Part shown: in pieces, positions 1-6,668 of the stretch
Numbering within the stretch: the first letter of the stretch is position 1
Layout of the letters: every line of letters starts with the position of its first letter
Assembly (NCBI GenBank): GCA_014380255.1
Contig: JACMKG010000032.1
Location: 1-11,117, forward strand
Length of the DNA: 11,117 nt
Direction of reading: 5' to 3'
Origin: Prolixibacteraceae bacterium
GTDB lineage: Bacteria > Bacteroidota > Bacteroidia > Bacteroidales > Prolixibacteraceae
Notes under the pieces: model-generated
Database searches by the model: none
The model's input: only the letters and a program-made list of their open reading frames with translations
What the model was told of the DNA's origin: nothing
Position numbers and translations under genes: made by a program

Positions 1-1943
1 AGGTTCCAGAAAGTATTCCAAAAAGCATCACAGCCCAAAGCTAAATGATCGGGATTTGAGAACTTTTGCTTCGTCTCATCAGGAGCAATCCACTCCCCGT
101 TGATATCGCTCCAGGTGTTACGACACAGGGAACGGTAAAAATTACTGTAAAAACGTATTTTCTCCAGCCTGTTGTCCGTTGTGATTTCGATGCGCGACAA
201 GTAACTGTCCCACACTTTCATCTGGTTTTCGACCACCGATTTGTAATTCCAGCCAAAAGGTTCTGTAATTTCTTTGGAAAGATTCTCCTTGGCATTGTCG
301 ACACTCACAAGCGATATTCCAGAGCGCACCTGCACTATATCCGAGTTTTTGGTGTCAAATTCTACCCAGGCTCCGGCATCTTTCAAATTCTCACCTTTGA
401 TGGTTGTTGACTCTGTTAATTGGTCATTGAGCCAACCTCCCATTTTCTTAATCGGCTGATCGAACTCAATTACAAAATGAACGGTGTATTCCTGGTCTGC
501 ATCGTTGCTCCAGACCGTTGGACGAGGAGATAACTGATGACTTTTCCCTTCAATCCGATTGTTACCCACCTGAGTGATTTCAACAGCATTCAAGAGATAA
601 TCGTATTCTGCCTGCACATGAAGATCGATCATCACACGGCCGTCAGTTTCCTTGGGGAAGGTGTAACGCTGAAAGCTGCAACGCGTTGTTGCTGAAACTT
701 CTGCCCATATTTTTGTATCTGGCATGTATATTTTATAGAAACCCAGTGGAGCTTCCTCCGTGGTCTTGTCTATTCGTGAGCGATAGCCGCCATCGGGATC
801 AAACTGATCGCCCACTTTGGTCTGCAATGGACCATTGGTAGGCATCATGCCCAGTCCGCCCATTGTCCATTCATGGATGTGACTAAAGCATCCCATGGTT
901 TCAAAGGTAGGCTGGTAACCTGCCTGCCATCCTATATTCTGATTATCAGGACTTAGCTTTACCATGCTAAATGGCATCCACGGCCCGGGAGCAATCATCC
1001 AGCGTGAATGCGCCGTCCCGATGCGGGTATCTACATAATCGGCCAGCGTTTGAATCTTTTGAGGGAAACGATGAACGGAGCCGCTTTGTGCTTCTTTCCC
1101 GTTTACCAGAATCCGGTAACGGCTTTCTTTTGATTTTAAAACCGAAGCCATCGGTACTTCTAACTGATACCGCGCTGAATCCAAAGTACTTTTATAGATA
1201 GACTTCCCGTCCAGTTCAACCTCCAGCAAGGGGCTTCCTGACAGGTGTTCCACATCAACCAATAAAGGCTGAATCCGGTTCTTTCCATTTTGTAATTCAT
1301 ACCCGGCAGGCTCTACCGAACGGATAAAAACCTGATCGTCCACCGTCAATACAACCCCATTAGGGCCTTCCAGCCTTACCTGATCGAATACCACCCACGA
1401 GCCTTCCAGTACAGTTATGGTAACGCAGTTGCCCCCTTTTTTAATCACCTGATCGTTGATTGGAATTTCAATGATACGCTCTACGGCTGCCGCATTGGCC
1501 CCGGTGAGTGAAGCTTCGGCGCCACCCTTTAACAGGTATTTATTCTGCTGAGCATTTACATTTACTTTCAGCAACGATTTCTTCGGATGGGAATCCATTA
1601 AGTCTACCACCAGCTTCCACTTGCCTTGGGAAGGCAGTTCCTTTATTCCGAATAAAATATTCACCTCGTGAGTTCGCCAGCCGGATGTTCCCCAGGTTCC
1701 GCCCCAGGTATCATCCGGTCCGGGCAATACATACGGAAAATCTGCTGTTGGCACAGACTTTCCTACCAGGAAATACCGGTCTTCAAAGCCAAAATCTTTA
1801 CTTAGGAATTTTTTATAGTCTGAAGGCCCTAAAGCCAGGTCGGATGAAGCATTATTATTCTCTCCGATGCGCCAGATTGTTTGGGCATATGCAAATGAAT
1901 TGCATATTAAGATAAGAAATAGCAAGTAGGTTAGTTTAAGCAT
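1..1943 (-). CDS. Secreted GH92-family glycoside hydrolase with N-terminal PL4-domain-III-like module (partial, 3' end off left edge)
   Basis: The frame is open from ATG at 1943 to the window edge, giving 647 visible residues. It starts with a type I signal peptide (hydrophobic stretch LTYLLFLILI, then FAYA before Gln22), so the product is exported. Residues about 22-200 resemble rhamnogalacturonan lyase domain III, a carbohydrate-binding beta-sandwich: IWRIG near the start, FGFEDRYFLVG, FPYVLPGPDDTWGGTWGTSG, and a closing ITVLEGSWVVFDQVRLEGP. A beta-rich linker (about 200-300) follows. From residue 301 the GH92 N-terminal domain begins with ADYVDTRIGT, then WMIAPGPWMPFSMVKLSPD and CFSHIHEWTMGGLGMMPTNG; FYSNFYRSLCRNTWSDINGEW marks entry into the (alpha/alpha)6 catalytic domain. 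Known GH92 enzymes are calcium-dependent exo-alpha-mannosidases. The catalytic acid and base would lie beyond the edge, so activity and substrate cannot be judged. The SHIHEWTMGGL stretch replaces the usual SHTHLSGTG-type motif, so a non-mannosidase specificity is possible. No frameshift was found. Confidence 0.88.
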   Translation of the reverse strand, partial: MLKLTYLLFLILICNSFAYAQTIWRIGENNNASSDLALGPSDYKKFLSKDFGFEDRYFLVGKSVPTADFPYVLPGPDDTWGGTWGTSGWRTHEVNILFGIKELPSQGKWKLVVDLMDSHPKKSLLKVNVNAQQNKYLLKGGAEASLTGANAAAVERIIEIPINDQVIKKGGNCVTITVLEGSWVVFDQVRLEGPNGVVLTVDDQVFIRSVEPAGYELQNGKNRIQPLLVDVEHLSGSPLLEVELDGKSIYKSTLDSARYQLEVPMASVLKSKESRYRILVNGKEAQSGSVHRFPQKIQTLADYVDTRIGTAHSRWMIAPGPWMPFSMVKLSPDNQNIGWQAGYQPTFETMGCFSHIHEWTMGGLGMMPTNGPLQTKVGDQFDPDGGYRSRIDKTTEEAPLGFYKIYMPDTKIWAEVSATTRCSFQRYTFPKETDGRVMIDLHVQAEYDYLLNAVEITQVGNNRIEGKSHQLSPRPTVWSNDADQEYTVHFVIEFDQPIKKMGGWLNDQLTESTTIKGENLKDAGAWVEFDTKNSDIVQVRSGISLVSVDNAKENLSKEITEPFGWNYKSVVENQMKVWDSYLSRIEITTDNRLEKIRFYSNFYRSLCRNTWSDINGEWIAPDETKQKFSNPDHLALGCDAFWNTFWN

Positions 1944-2374
1944 AGTCTTAATGATAGAGATTTCATGTGTTTATAATTGTTTTTTAATTGCCACATGGAA
2001 CTCGCCTATAATCATTCTGCTGTGTGAGAAAGGTTTGTTCATGGCTCGTTTCTTAGTTACGTTTATTCATTTCTAAGAGCGGAAGTATTGTAAATACCCT
2101 ACTCCAAATGGAAATAAACTTTGTTTATCGGATTAAAAATGTGCTTGAACATCGTCGATTTCCAAAAACTCCAAGCTAGCTAAAAATTAGTAGATGTGCA
2201 ACAAATGATTGATATATTATCTATTAAAGACCTTAAAAAGGATCTGATCAGGACAATGCTTTATTTATGTTACAATTTTCAGTATTTGGTATTAAACCTG
2301 CTAAAAAAGACCCCGTACACTTGTTTTGGCCCGGATGAATTCCTGTCCCTTCGAACCCCTTGCCCATACCTATC

Positions 2375-2459
2375 TTCTGATACCTTTCTGATACTCTTCT
2401 GATACCTTTCTGTAATGTAGGGTTACAGAAAGGTATCAGAAGAGTATCAAAAGTGTATC
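2375..2459. repeat. Long hairpin built from 11-nt direct repeats
   Basis: Bases 2390-2415 and 2423-2448 are perfect 26-nt inverted repeats around a 7-nt loop. The pairing extends to 2379-2459 with three mismatches near the middle of the extension, giving 37-position arms. The left arm is itself a tandem repeat: TTCTGATAC starts at 2375, 2386 and 2397, exactly 11 nt apart, with a variant TTCTGTAAT at 2408. There is no T-tract directly after either arm, so it does not look like a plain terminator. It could be a decayed MITE, a recombination-prone palindrome, or a structured 5' leader element of the GH92 mRNA; the last needs a transcript start upstream of it, which is not shown. Confidence 0.85.
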
Positions 2460-2552
2460 TCATAAACCCACTGTATAGGGGATCTGGGATCAAGCACAAA
2501 ACAGGGAGAGGTATTCTTGTTGGAAGTTAAAAGCAACTGATGGATTGTTTCC

Positions 2553-2564
2553 CCGCCATGGCGG
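2553..2564. repeat. 12-bp perfect palindrome
   Basis: CCGCCATGGCGG is fully self-complementary and more GC-rich than the surrounding spacer. It could be a protein-binding site or chance; nothing in the neighbourhood decides this. Confidence 0.4.
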
Positions 2565-2688
2565 AAAGGACTCATGGATTGAACACTGAATACGGATCAC
2601 TGATCACTTTTCCCTGCCTCTACCTTCGCCTGTGACTTTGCCTTTACAACATTTCCGATTGATCGGGGAACTGCTGGATTTCTGCCAT

Positions 2689-2719
2689 AAAAAAAGGAGG
2701 CTTTTTGCAAAACCTCCTT
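2689..2719 (-). terminator. Rho-independent terminator of the proline dehydrogenase gene
   Basis: On the minus strand, about 25 nt after the stop codon, AAGGAGG pairs with CCTCCTT (plus-strand arms 2694-2700 and 2713-2719), with an inner AAAA/TTTT pairing, followed by a run of seven T (A at 2689-2695 on the plus strand). Orientation and distance fit the minus-strand gene ending at 2745. Confidence 0.88.
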
Positions 2720-2744
2720 GTAACCTAATAACCCTCCAAATAAA

Positions 2745-3656
2745 TTAGCCCCTGAAGAAAAGTGCTTTTACAATGTGTGAAGCCATCTTGGGATTCTCTT
2801 TCAGCCTTCTGGTCGAATAGCCGAACCAATCCTTTCCGTAAGGCACATAAACGCGCATTTTATGGCCTTGCTTTACAATACTGCTCCGTAGCTCAGGAGT
2901 GACTCCGTAAAGCATCTGAAACTCGTATTTTGACTTGTCAATTTTCTTGGCCTTGATCATCTCCAGGGCTTTTTCAACCAGGTATTTATCATGCGTGGCA
3001 ATGCCCACATACATGTTGTGGTCGAGCATGTAACTCAGATTATCCAGGTAATGCTGCTGAATCTCTTCGAATGCCTTGTAGGCAATTTCCTTGGATTCAT
3101 TGTATATACCCTTGCAGAGCCTGAAGTTAAGCGGAACACCGTTTACATGAATCTTGCTCATATCCAGCAAATCATTTTTGGTACGCCGCATATAGGCCTG
3201 TAAAACCAGTCCCACATGTGCCGGATACTTCTGCTGAAGGGTATGGAAAAGTTCCAGTTCCATGTCCACGCACTGGGAGTCTTCCATATCAATACGGATG
3301 AAGCTTTTCTTTTCGGCAGCCTTCTTAACTACTTCCTCGATTTTAGCCATGCAGACCTCCTTGTCGATCAGAAGACCAAACATGGTTGGTTTGACCGAGA
3401 AGTTTCCCACGATGCCTTCCGAAGTAAAGCGTTCGATAATGTCCAGGTATTTATTCTTGTTTTCTTCCGCCTGTTCAATGGTCGTGATGAATTCACCCAG
3501 CAAATCCACGGTAACTTCAATACCTTCCCTGTTCAGCTGCCTGCAGGCCCTGAGTCCATCTTCGATTGTTTCGCCTGCAATGTACCGTTTGGAGAAGATC
3601 CAGATCAGTTTCTTGGGCATATACGGTAATGCGTCGGCAAGTATTTTATTAAGCAT
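2745..3656 (-). CDS. Proline dehydrogenase (monofunctional, FAD-dependent)
   Basis: The 303-residue product matches the PRODH family: an FAD-containing (beta/alpha)8 barrel that oxidises L-proline to 1-pyrroline-5-carboxylate and passes electrons to the quinone pool, the first step of proline catabolism. Visible motifs in order are RIDMED (121-126), RLCKGIYNE (179-187, cf. the usual RLVKGAYxE), ATHD (220-223) and the C-terminal signature YVPYGKDWFGYSTRRLKENP (270-289), whose Arg283-Arg284 correspond to the arginine pair that holds the proline carboxylate. The length fits the short monofunctional bacterial form; there is no aldehyde dehydrogenase domain as in PutA. No signal peptide is seen; a peripheral membrane location is expected from the family. 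The gene is alone, divergent from the OmpH-like gene, with its own terminator. The start at 3656 is the only ATG before the conserved N-terminus; no clear Shine-Dalgarno site precedes it, as is usual in Bacteroidota. Confidence 0.93.
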   Translation of the reverse strand: MLNKILADALPYMPKKLIWIFSKRYIAGETIEDGLRACRQLNREGIEVTVDLLGEFITTIEQAEENKNKYLDIIERFTSEGIVGNFSVKPTMFGLLIDKEVCMAKIEEVVKKAAEKKSFIRIDMEDSQCVDMELELFHTLQQKYPAHVGLVLQAYMRRTKNDLLDMSKIHVNGVPLNFRLCKGIYNESKEIAYKAFEEIQQHYLDNLSYMLDHNMYVGIATHDKYLVEKALEMIKAKKIDKSKYEFQMLYGVTPELRSSIVKQGHKMRVYVPYGKDWFGYSTRRLKENPKMASHIVKALFFRG

Positions 3657-3691
3657 TTTCTTTATAGAATTTATAAGATTGTAACAGATTG

Positions 3692-3724
3692 TAAAAATAC
3701 TTACAGGATAAGCTTTAATTCAAT
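3692..3724 (-). promoter_or_regulatory. Possible promoter of the proline dehydrogenase gene
   Basis: On the minus strand ATTG (plus 3721-3724) is followed after 21 nt by TATTTTTA (plus 3692-3699). This is close to the Bacteroidota consensus TTTG, 19-21 nt, TAnnTTTG, with the last G missing. It lies about 36 nt upstream of the ATG. It is a pattern match only. Confidence 0.45.
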
Positions 3725-3849
3725 GATGTTTATCAAGGTATGCTTATGATTTTACGCAGCTTTTGTTTAAAACCAAGAATTGAAATTGGTTTTACCACTG
3801 TGTGCAAAAAATAATCTCCGTATAAAGTCTCTACTGGTATTTATTTTTT

Positions 3850-3857
3850 TATTTTTG
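3850..3857 (+). promoter_or_regulatory. Possible -7 box of the OmpH-like gene
   Basis: TATTTTTG is an exact match to the Bacteroidota -7 consensus TAnnTTTG and lies 23 nt before the ATG at 3881. No good TTTG box is seen at the expected distance upstream, so the call rests on one half of the promoter in an AT-rich stretch. Confidence 0.4.
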
Positions 3858-3880
3858 GCGAAATTATTCTCTAAAAGCAT

Positions 3881-4480
3881 ATGAAAAATACGTCGCTGAT
3901 ACTTATTGTTATTTTGTTTATTGCAGTTGCAGGTATTTATATTCTACATTTTACCGGGAATAAAGCCAACGGTTCCGGGGATGCAGATGCCAGTAACGAC
4001 GGTACATCTTCTGAATTAAAGATTGCCTACATAAAGGTAGATTCGCTGGTAGTAAATTATGCATTTGCCCAGGAGATGCAGGATAATTTCGCAAAGCAAC
4101 AGGAAGCCTATACCAAGGAGTACGGAGAAAAACGTAATCGTTTTGAATCACAGGCTGCCGCTTTCCAGGAAAAAGTACAGCGCGGTGGATTCCTTACTCA
4201 GGAAAGCGCTATGCAGGAACGCAACCGCTTAATGGGTGAAGAACAGCAAATAAGCAAGCTTGACCAGGAGTTATCGACCAAGCTTTCCCAGATTCAAAAC
4301 GACAACAATAAGCAGTTGCTCGATAGCCTGATCAATTATTTGAAAGTTTATAACAAAGACAAGAAATACAGCTATATTCTGAATTCAGGTGATATATTGA
4401 TTGGTGATGAATCTTATAATATTACCAAGGAGGTTTTAACCAATATGAATACACGCTTTACAAGTGCCAGATCCAAATAG
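3881..4480 (+). CDS. OmpH/Skp-family periplasmic chaperone
   Basis: The 199-residue product begins with a hydrophobic segment (residues about 4-24, TSLILIVILFIAVAGIYIL) that is a signal peptide or membrane anchor; no clear Ala-X-Ala cleavage site follows, so a tethered form is possible. A Gly/Ser/Asp-rich linker (25-45) leads to the short beta strand IAYIKVDSLVVNY, typical of the start of OmpH domains, followed by a long charged, Gln-rich helical region (about 62-150) expected to form the coiled-coil tentacle, then a C-terminal beta part (YSYILNSGDILIGDESYNIT). Skp-type proteins are trimeric holdases that carry outer-membrane proteins through the periplasm. Bacteroidota usually carry several OmpH paralogues; this one is not next to bamA, so its client range is unknown. 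It has its own terminator and is separated from the next gene by about 80 nt. Confidence 0.88.
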   Translation: MKNTSLILIVILFIAVAGIYILHFTGNKANGSGDADASNDGTSSELKIAYIKVDSLVVNYAFAQEMQDNFAKQQEAYTKEYGEKRNRFESQAAAFQEKVQRGGFLTQESAMQERNRLMGEEQQISKLDQELSTKLSQIQNDNNKQLLDSLINYLKVYNKDKKYSYILNSGDILIGDESYNITKEVLTNMNTRFTSARSK

Positions 4481-4504
4481 CTGACCGATTAAAAGATATT
4501 CAAG

Positions 4505-4534
4505 AAAAAATCCGAAAGTCCTTCGGATTTTTTT
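4505..4534 (+). terminator. Rho-independent terminator after the OmpH-like gene
   Basis: TCCGAA (4511-4516) pairs with TTCGGA (4522-4527) around a 5-nt loop, flanked by six A and seven T that extend the stem. It lies 24 nt after the stop codon. The flanking A and T runs make it potentially bidirectional, but only plus-strand genes are adjacent. Confidence 0.9.
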
Positions 4535-4561
4535 ATACCCTGATTCCTGATATCTAAGCGT

Positions 4562-5746
4562 ATGTTTGCAGATCAGTATATTCAGAATAACATGGTTTAC
4601 AGGCCGTTTATAGCGGATAAAAGTTCCCCTGCCCTTTCTGTGGTGGTAACCATTCCGTGTTTGAATGAACCTGAAATCATGCGTACCCTTGAATCACTTT
4701 GGGAATGTGATCCGATTGATTCTCACTGCGAAGTGCTGGTTTGTGTCAATGATTCCGAGAGCAGTTCAGAGGAAGTCAAAGCATTTAACCGTGCGACTTA
4801 TAATCAGCTGCTGAAATGGCAAGCAAATAACCGCGTCAACTTAATTCTGCATCCCATTTATGCCCCTTCGGTTAAGGCCAGGTTTGCCGGAGCGGGTATG
4901 GCAAGAAAAATTGTAATGGATGAGGCCATCAGGCGTCTTGATGCTGTAGGGAAGCCTGACGGAGTAATTGTTGCCCTGGATGCAGACTGCCTGGTATCCA
5001 GGAACTATTTAAAGGAAATAGAAAAGGTATTTACTCAATCCAAGTCCTGTTTTGCGGCCACCCTTAATTTCAGGCATCGCCTGGAAGAATTGGCTGATCC
5101 CAGGCAACAGGACGGAATTCGCTACTACGAGGATTATCTGCACTACTATAAGCAGGCGCTCGACTATACAGGGTTTCCCAATTGCATCTATACCATCGGG
5201 TCGGCCTTTGCTGTAAGGGCGGAAGCTTACGTCAAGCAAGGAGGCATGAACCGCAGAAAGGCAGGCGAAGACTTTTATTTTCTGAATAAACTTACCCACC
5301 TTGGAAAGCTGACCGAAATTACCAATGCATGGGTTTACCCTTCGGCCCGCGTATCTGACAGAGTGCCCTTTGGAACGGGTGCCGCGATGACCAAGTGGAT
5401 GAACTATGCAGATAATCTAGCTCTTACCTATCGTTTTGAAGCCTTCCAGGATTTGAAACAATTATTTGAGAAAACTGACAGCTTTTATAAAATCTCTCGA
5501 AAGCAATACATTGAAATATTTAACACCCTTCCACTTGTAATTCAGGAATATCTAAGTAAAATTTCTTTTGAAGGAAAGCTTGCAGAAGTGAACCATAACA
5601 GTTCTTCGCCCGATACTTTCAGAAAAAGATTCTTCCAGGTATTTGATGCTTTTCAGGTGCTGAAGTTTTTAAATTATGCCCACGAAAAATTATATGCCAG
5701 GCAGAACCTTCTGGAAGCGATTTCGCAATTGAAAGAAGCGAAGTAG
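4562..5746 (+). CDS. Family 2 (GT-A fold) glycosyltransferase
   Basis: The 394-residue product is a soluble GT-A enzyme. SVVVTIPCLNEPEIMRTLES (26-45) is the typical nucleotide-binding start with the ERTLxS-like helix, CVNDSE (61-66) corresponds to the VNDxS strand, VALDADC (137-143) carries the metal- and nucleotide-sugar-binding DxD motif (Asp140, Asp142), and AGEDFYF (234-240) is the acceptor/catalytic GED region. The C-terminal third (about 280-394) is helical and not recognised. There are no membrane segments or signal peptide, so it works at the cytoplasmic face, presumably on a surface polysaccharide, glycolipid or glycoprotein precursor; donor and acceptor cannot be told. ATG 4562 is taken as the start; Met11 would also leave the domain intact. 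It follows the OmpH-like terminator, so it probably has its own promoter, and no other sugar-transfer genes are adjacent. Confidence 0.85.
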   Translation: MFADQYIQNNMVYRPFIADKSSPALSVVVTIPCLNEPEIMRTLESLWECDPIDSHCEVLVCVNDSESSSEEVKAFNRATYNQLLKWQANNRVNLILHPIYAPSVKARFAGAGMARKIVMDEAIRRLDAVGKPDGVIVALDADCLVSRNYLKEIEKVFTQSKSCFAATLNFRHRLEELADPRQQDGIRYYEDYLHYYKQALDYTGFPNCIYTIGSAFAVRAEAYVKQGGMNRRKAGEDFYFLNKLTHLGKLTEITNAWVYPSARVSDRVPFGTGAAMTKWMNYADNLALTYRFEAFQDLKQLFEKTDSFYKISRKQYIEIFNTLPLVIQEYLSKISFEGKLAEVNHNSSSPDTFRKRFFQVFDAFQVLKFLNYAHEKLYARQNLLEAISQLKEAK

Positions 5747-5845
5747 GAGACGGAAGATCGCAGACGGTAAACATCCTTCCTTAGTGGATACCAAGGCTTC
5801 GGGTTCAATTGGAAGCCCGGCTGTACCCTTTCCCCTTTAGGGCAG

Positions 5846-5976
5846 TGTCATTAAGTTAGCGAAATATTTGGTGTTCTCTTTGGTGTCTTGGTGACTTGGT
5901 GGCAAGGAAAAATAGCCACAAAATCACCAAATCCCACCAAGAGAAAAAAACAGAAATAAACCTTAACTTAATGACA
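5846..5976. repeat. MITE-like element with 13-bp terminal inverted repeats and octamer-repeat hairpin arms
   Basis: TGTCATTAAGTTA at 5846-5858 is perfectly inverted at 5964-5976. Inside, a second imperfect inverted repeat pairs about 5875-5903 with 5914-5944 around a 10-nt loop. The left arm contains three adjacent octamers TTGGTGTC, TTGGTGAC and TTGGTGGC (5880-5903); the right arm has matching CCACCAAG/ATCACCAA-type units. There is no open frame, so if it moves it depends on a transposase encoded elsewhere. It lies between two REP-like palindromes (5832-5842 and 5979-5990), but I see no clear target-site duplication. Confidence 0.75.
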
Positions 5977-5994
5977 TTCCCCTTTAGGGGATTG

Positions 5995-6026
5995 CTGTCA
6001 ATAGAAAATATGATGAAAAAGGCCAC
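5995..6026. repeat. Left copy of 32-nt perfect inverted repeat flanking the transposase
   Basis: This segment is the exact reverse complement of 6637-6668. Similarity continues outward on both sides through the adjacent REP palindromes with a few changes, so the duplicated module is about 60-75 nt and holds two palindromes. Confidence 0.9.
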
Positions 6027-6035
6027 CCTTCCCCT

Positions 6036-6515
6036 TTAGGGGATTTCTATATTTTTTGCAACCTGCTTATAAATATACCTCTCATCATACTCAACATTGA
6101 ACAACTTTAAAAACGCAACATATTCTTCAATAAACGTTCGTTTTTCATGATGTTTCTTCTGCTGTTCTATGTAATGGGCAACATCAGGGATTTGCGAATG
6201 CCCGTAACTAAAGACACCAAAGCCCTCCTGCCATGAAAATTTTCCTCTCACAAAACGATTTTCATTGATCCAAAGGGATGAACCTCGCTTAATATCATGC
6301 ATCAGATCAGATGGCGCCTGTTTTGGGCTCATGCTTACCAGGGCATGCACATGATCGGGCATTCCGTTGATTGCGAAGAGTTTATTATCACGCTTTAAAA
6401 TCATACCGCTCATATATTTATAGAGTTCTTCCTGCCACCCAGGATTTATTAATGAGATGCGATTTTGTACCGCAAAAACAAAATGGAGGTAGATTTGGGA
6501 ATAGGTGTTTGCCAT
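6036..6515 (-). CDS. IS200-like Y1 (HUH) transposase, RAYT-like
   Basis: The 159-residue product is a single-domain Y1 transposase of the IS200-like superfamily, which cuts and rejoins single-stranded DNA at hairpin ends. It begins MANTYSQIYLHFVFAVQNR, carries the metal-binding HUH motif as His55-Val56-His57 in GMPDHVHALV, and the nucleophile is Tyr115 in HYIEQQKKHH with Gln119 four residues on, as in IS608-type TnpA. WINENRF and FSWQEGFGVFSY are further family motifs. The ATG at 6515 is chosen because homologous proteins begin at this MANTY; an in-frame TTG at 6539 would add eight residues but is unlikely. The stop codon TAA (plus 6036-6038) lies inside a REP palindrome, so the last residues E-I-P are encoded by the repeat. 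No tnpB is present. The catalytic motifs are intact, so it may be active. It could be a decayed IS200 rather than a domesticated RAYT; the inverted palindromes favour RAYT. Confidence 0.9.
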   Translation of the reverse strand: MANTYSQIYLHFVFAVQNRISLINPGWQEELYKYMSGMILKRDNKLFAINGMPDHVHALVSMSPKQAPSDLMHDIKRGSSLWINENRFVRGKFSWQEGFGVFSYGHSQIPDVAHYIEQQKKHHEKRTFIEEYVAFLKLFNVEYDERYIYKQVAKNIEIP

Positions 6516-6636
6516 GGTGGTGGATTGCAAGTTAGACAATTAAATATATGAATTAATTGTTTAAATGGGTGTGTTTTAAAAGGATATTAATCCCTTGGGG
6601 GATATTTCATTGGATAGAAATCCCCTAAGGGGAAAT

Positions 6637-6668
6637 GTGGCCTTTTTCATCATATTTTCTATTGACAG
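6637..6668. repeat. Right copy of 32-nt perfect inverted repeat flanking the transposase
   Basis: Exact reverse complement of 5995-6026. Its right end TCTATTGACAG is also the start of the 54-nt tandem units that follow. Confidence 0.9.

Larger units (their letters stand above)
1944..2744. other. Geneless spacer between GH92 gene and proline dehydrogenase
   Basis: No convincing gene is seen. The two short open frames here (2196-2402 plus and 2248-2499 minus) overlap the hairpin repeat and have no recognisable protein features. The left part (about 1944-2200) should hold the promoter of the minus-strand GH92 gene, but I find no clear TAnnTTTG box. The middle holds an 11-nt-period inverted repeat, the right part a CCGCCATGGCGG palindrome and the terminator of the proline dehydrogenase gene, each listed separately. 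The stretch around 2580-2625 has short quasi-repeats such as GGATCACTGATCAC. Confidence 0.7.
5747..6035. other. Repeat-filled spacer downstream of the glycosyltransferase gene
   Basis: No gene is seen. From left to right it holds an unexplained stretch (5747-5828), a partial REP-like palindrome (5832-5842), the 131-bp MITE-like palindrome (5846-5976), a full REP-like palindrome (5979-5990), and the left copy of a 32-nt inverted repeat (5995-6026) that leads into the REP overlapping the transposase stop codon. Confidence 0.75.

Noticed and set aside
140..165. Possible frameshift in the GH92 gene at a T-run
   Set aside because: Rereading the minus strand gives five T and an unbroken CGT TTT TAC AGT AAT TTT TAC, encoding the expected RFYSNFYRS motif; the frame is intact.
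66..1915. Plus-strand open frames (66-410, 274-459, 971-1201, 1508-1915)
   Set aside because: They lie opposite the continuous, strongly conserved minus-strand GH92 frame and show no protein-family features of their own.
2196..2499. Two short opposing open frames (68 and 83 residues)
   Set aside because: Both run through the 11-nt-repeat hairpin, have no recognisable domain or start context, and are best explained as chance frames in repeats.
5795..5817. GGCTTC...GAAGCC hairpin as terminator of the glycosyltransferase gene
   Set aside because: Only a 6-bp stem with an 11-nt loop and no T-run after it; too weak to call.
6516..6539. Extended transposase start at TTG (6539)
   Set aside because: The upstream eight codons are not typical of the family, whose proteins begin at MANTY; ATG 6515 is the better start.
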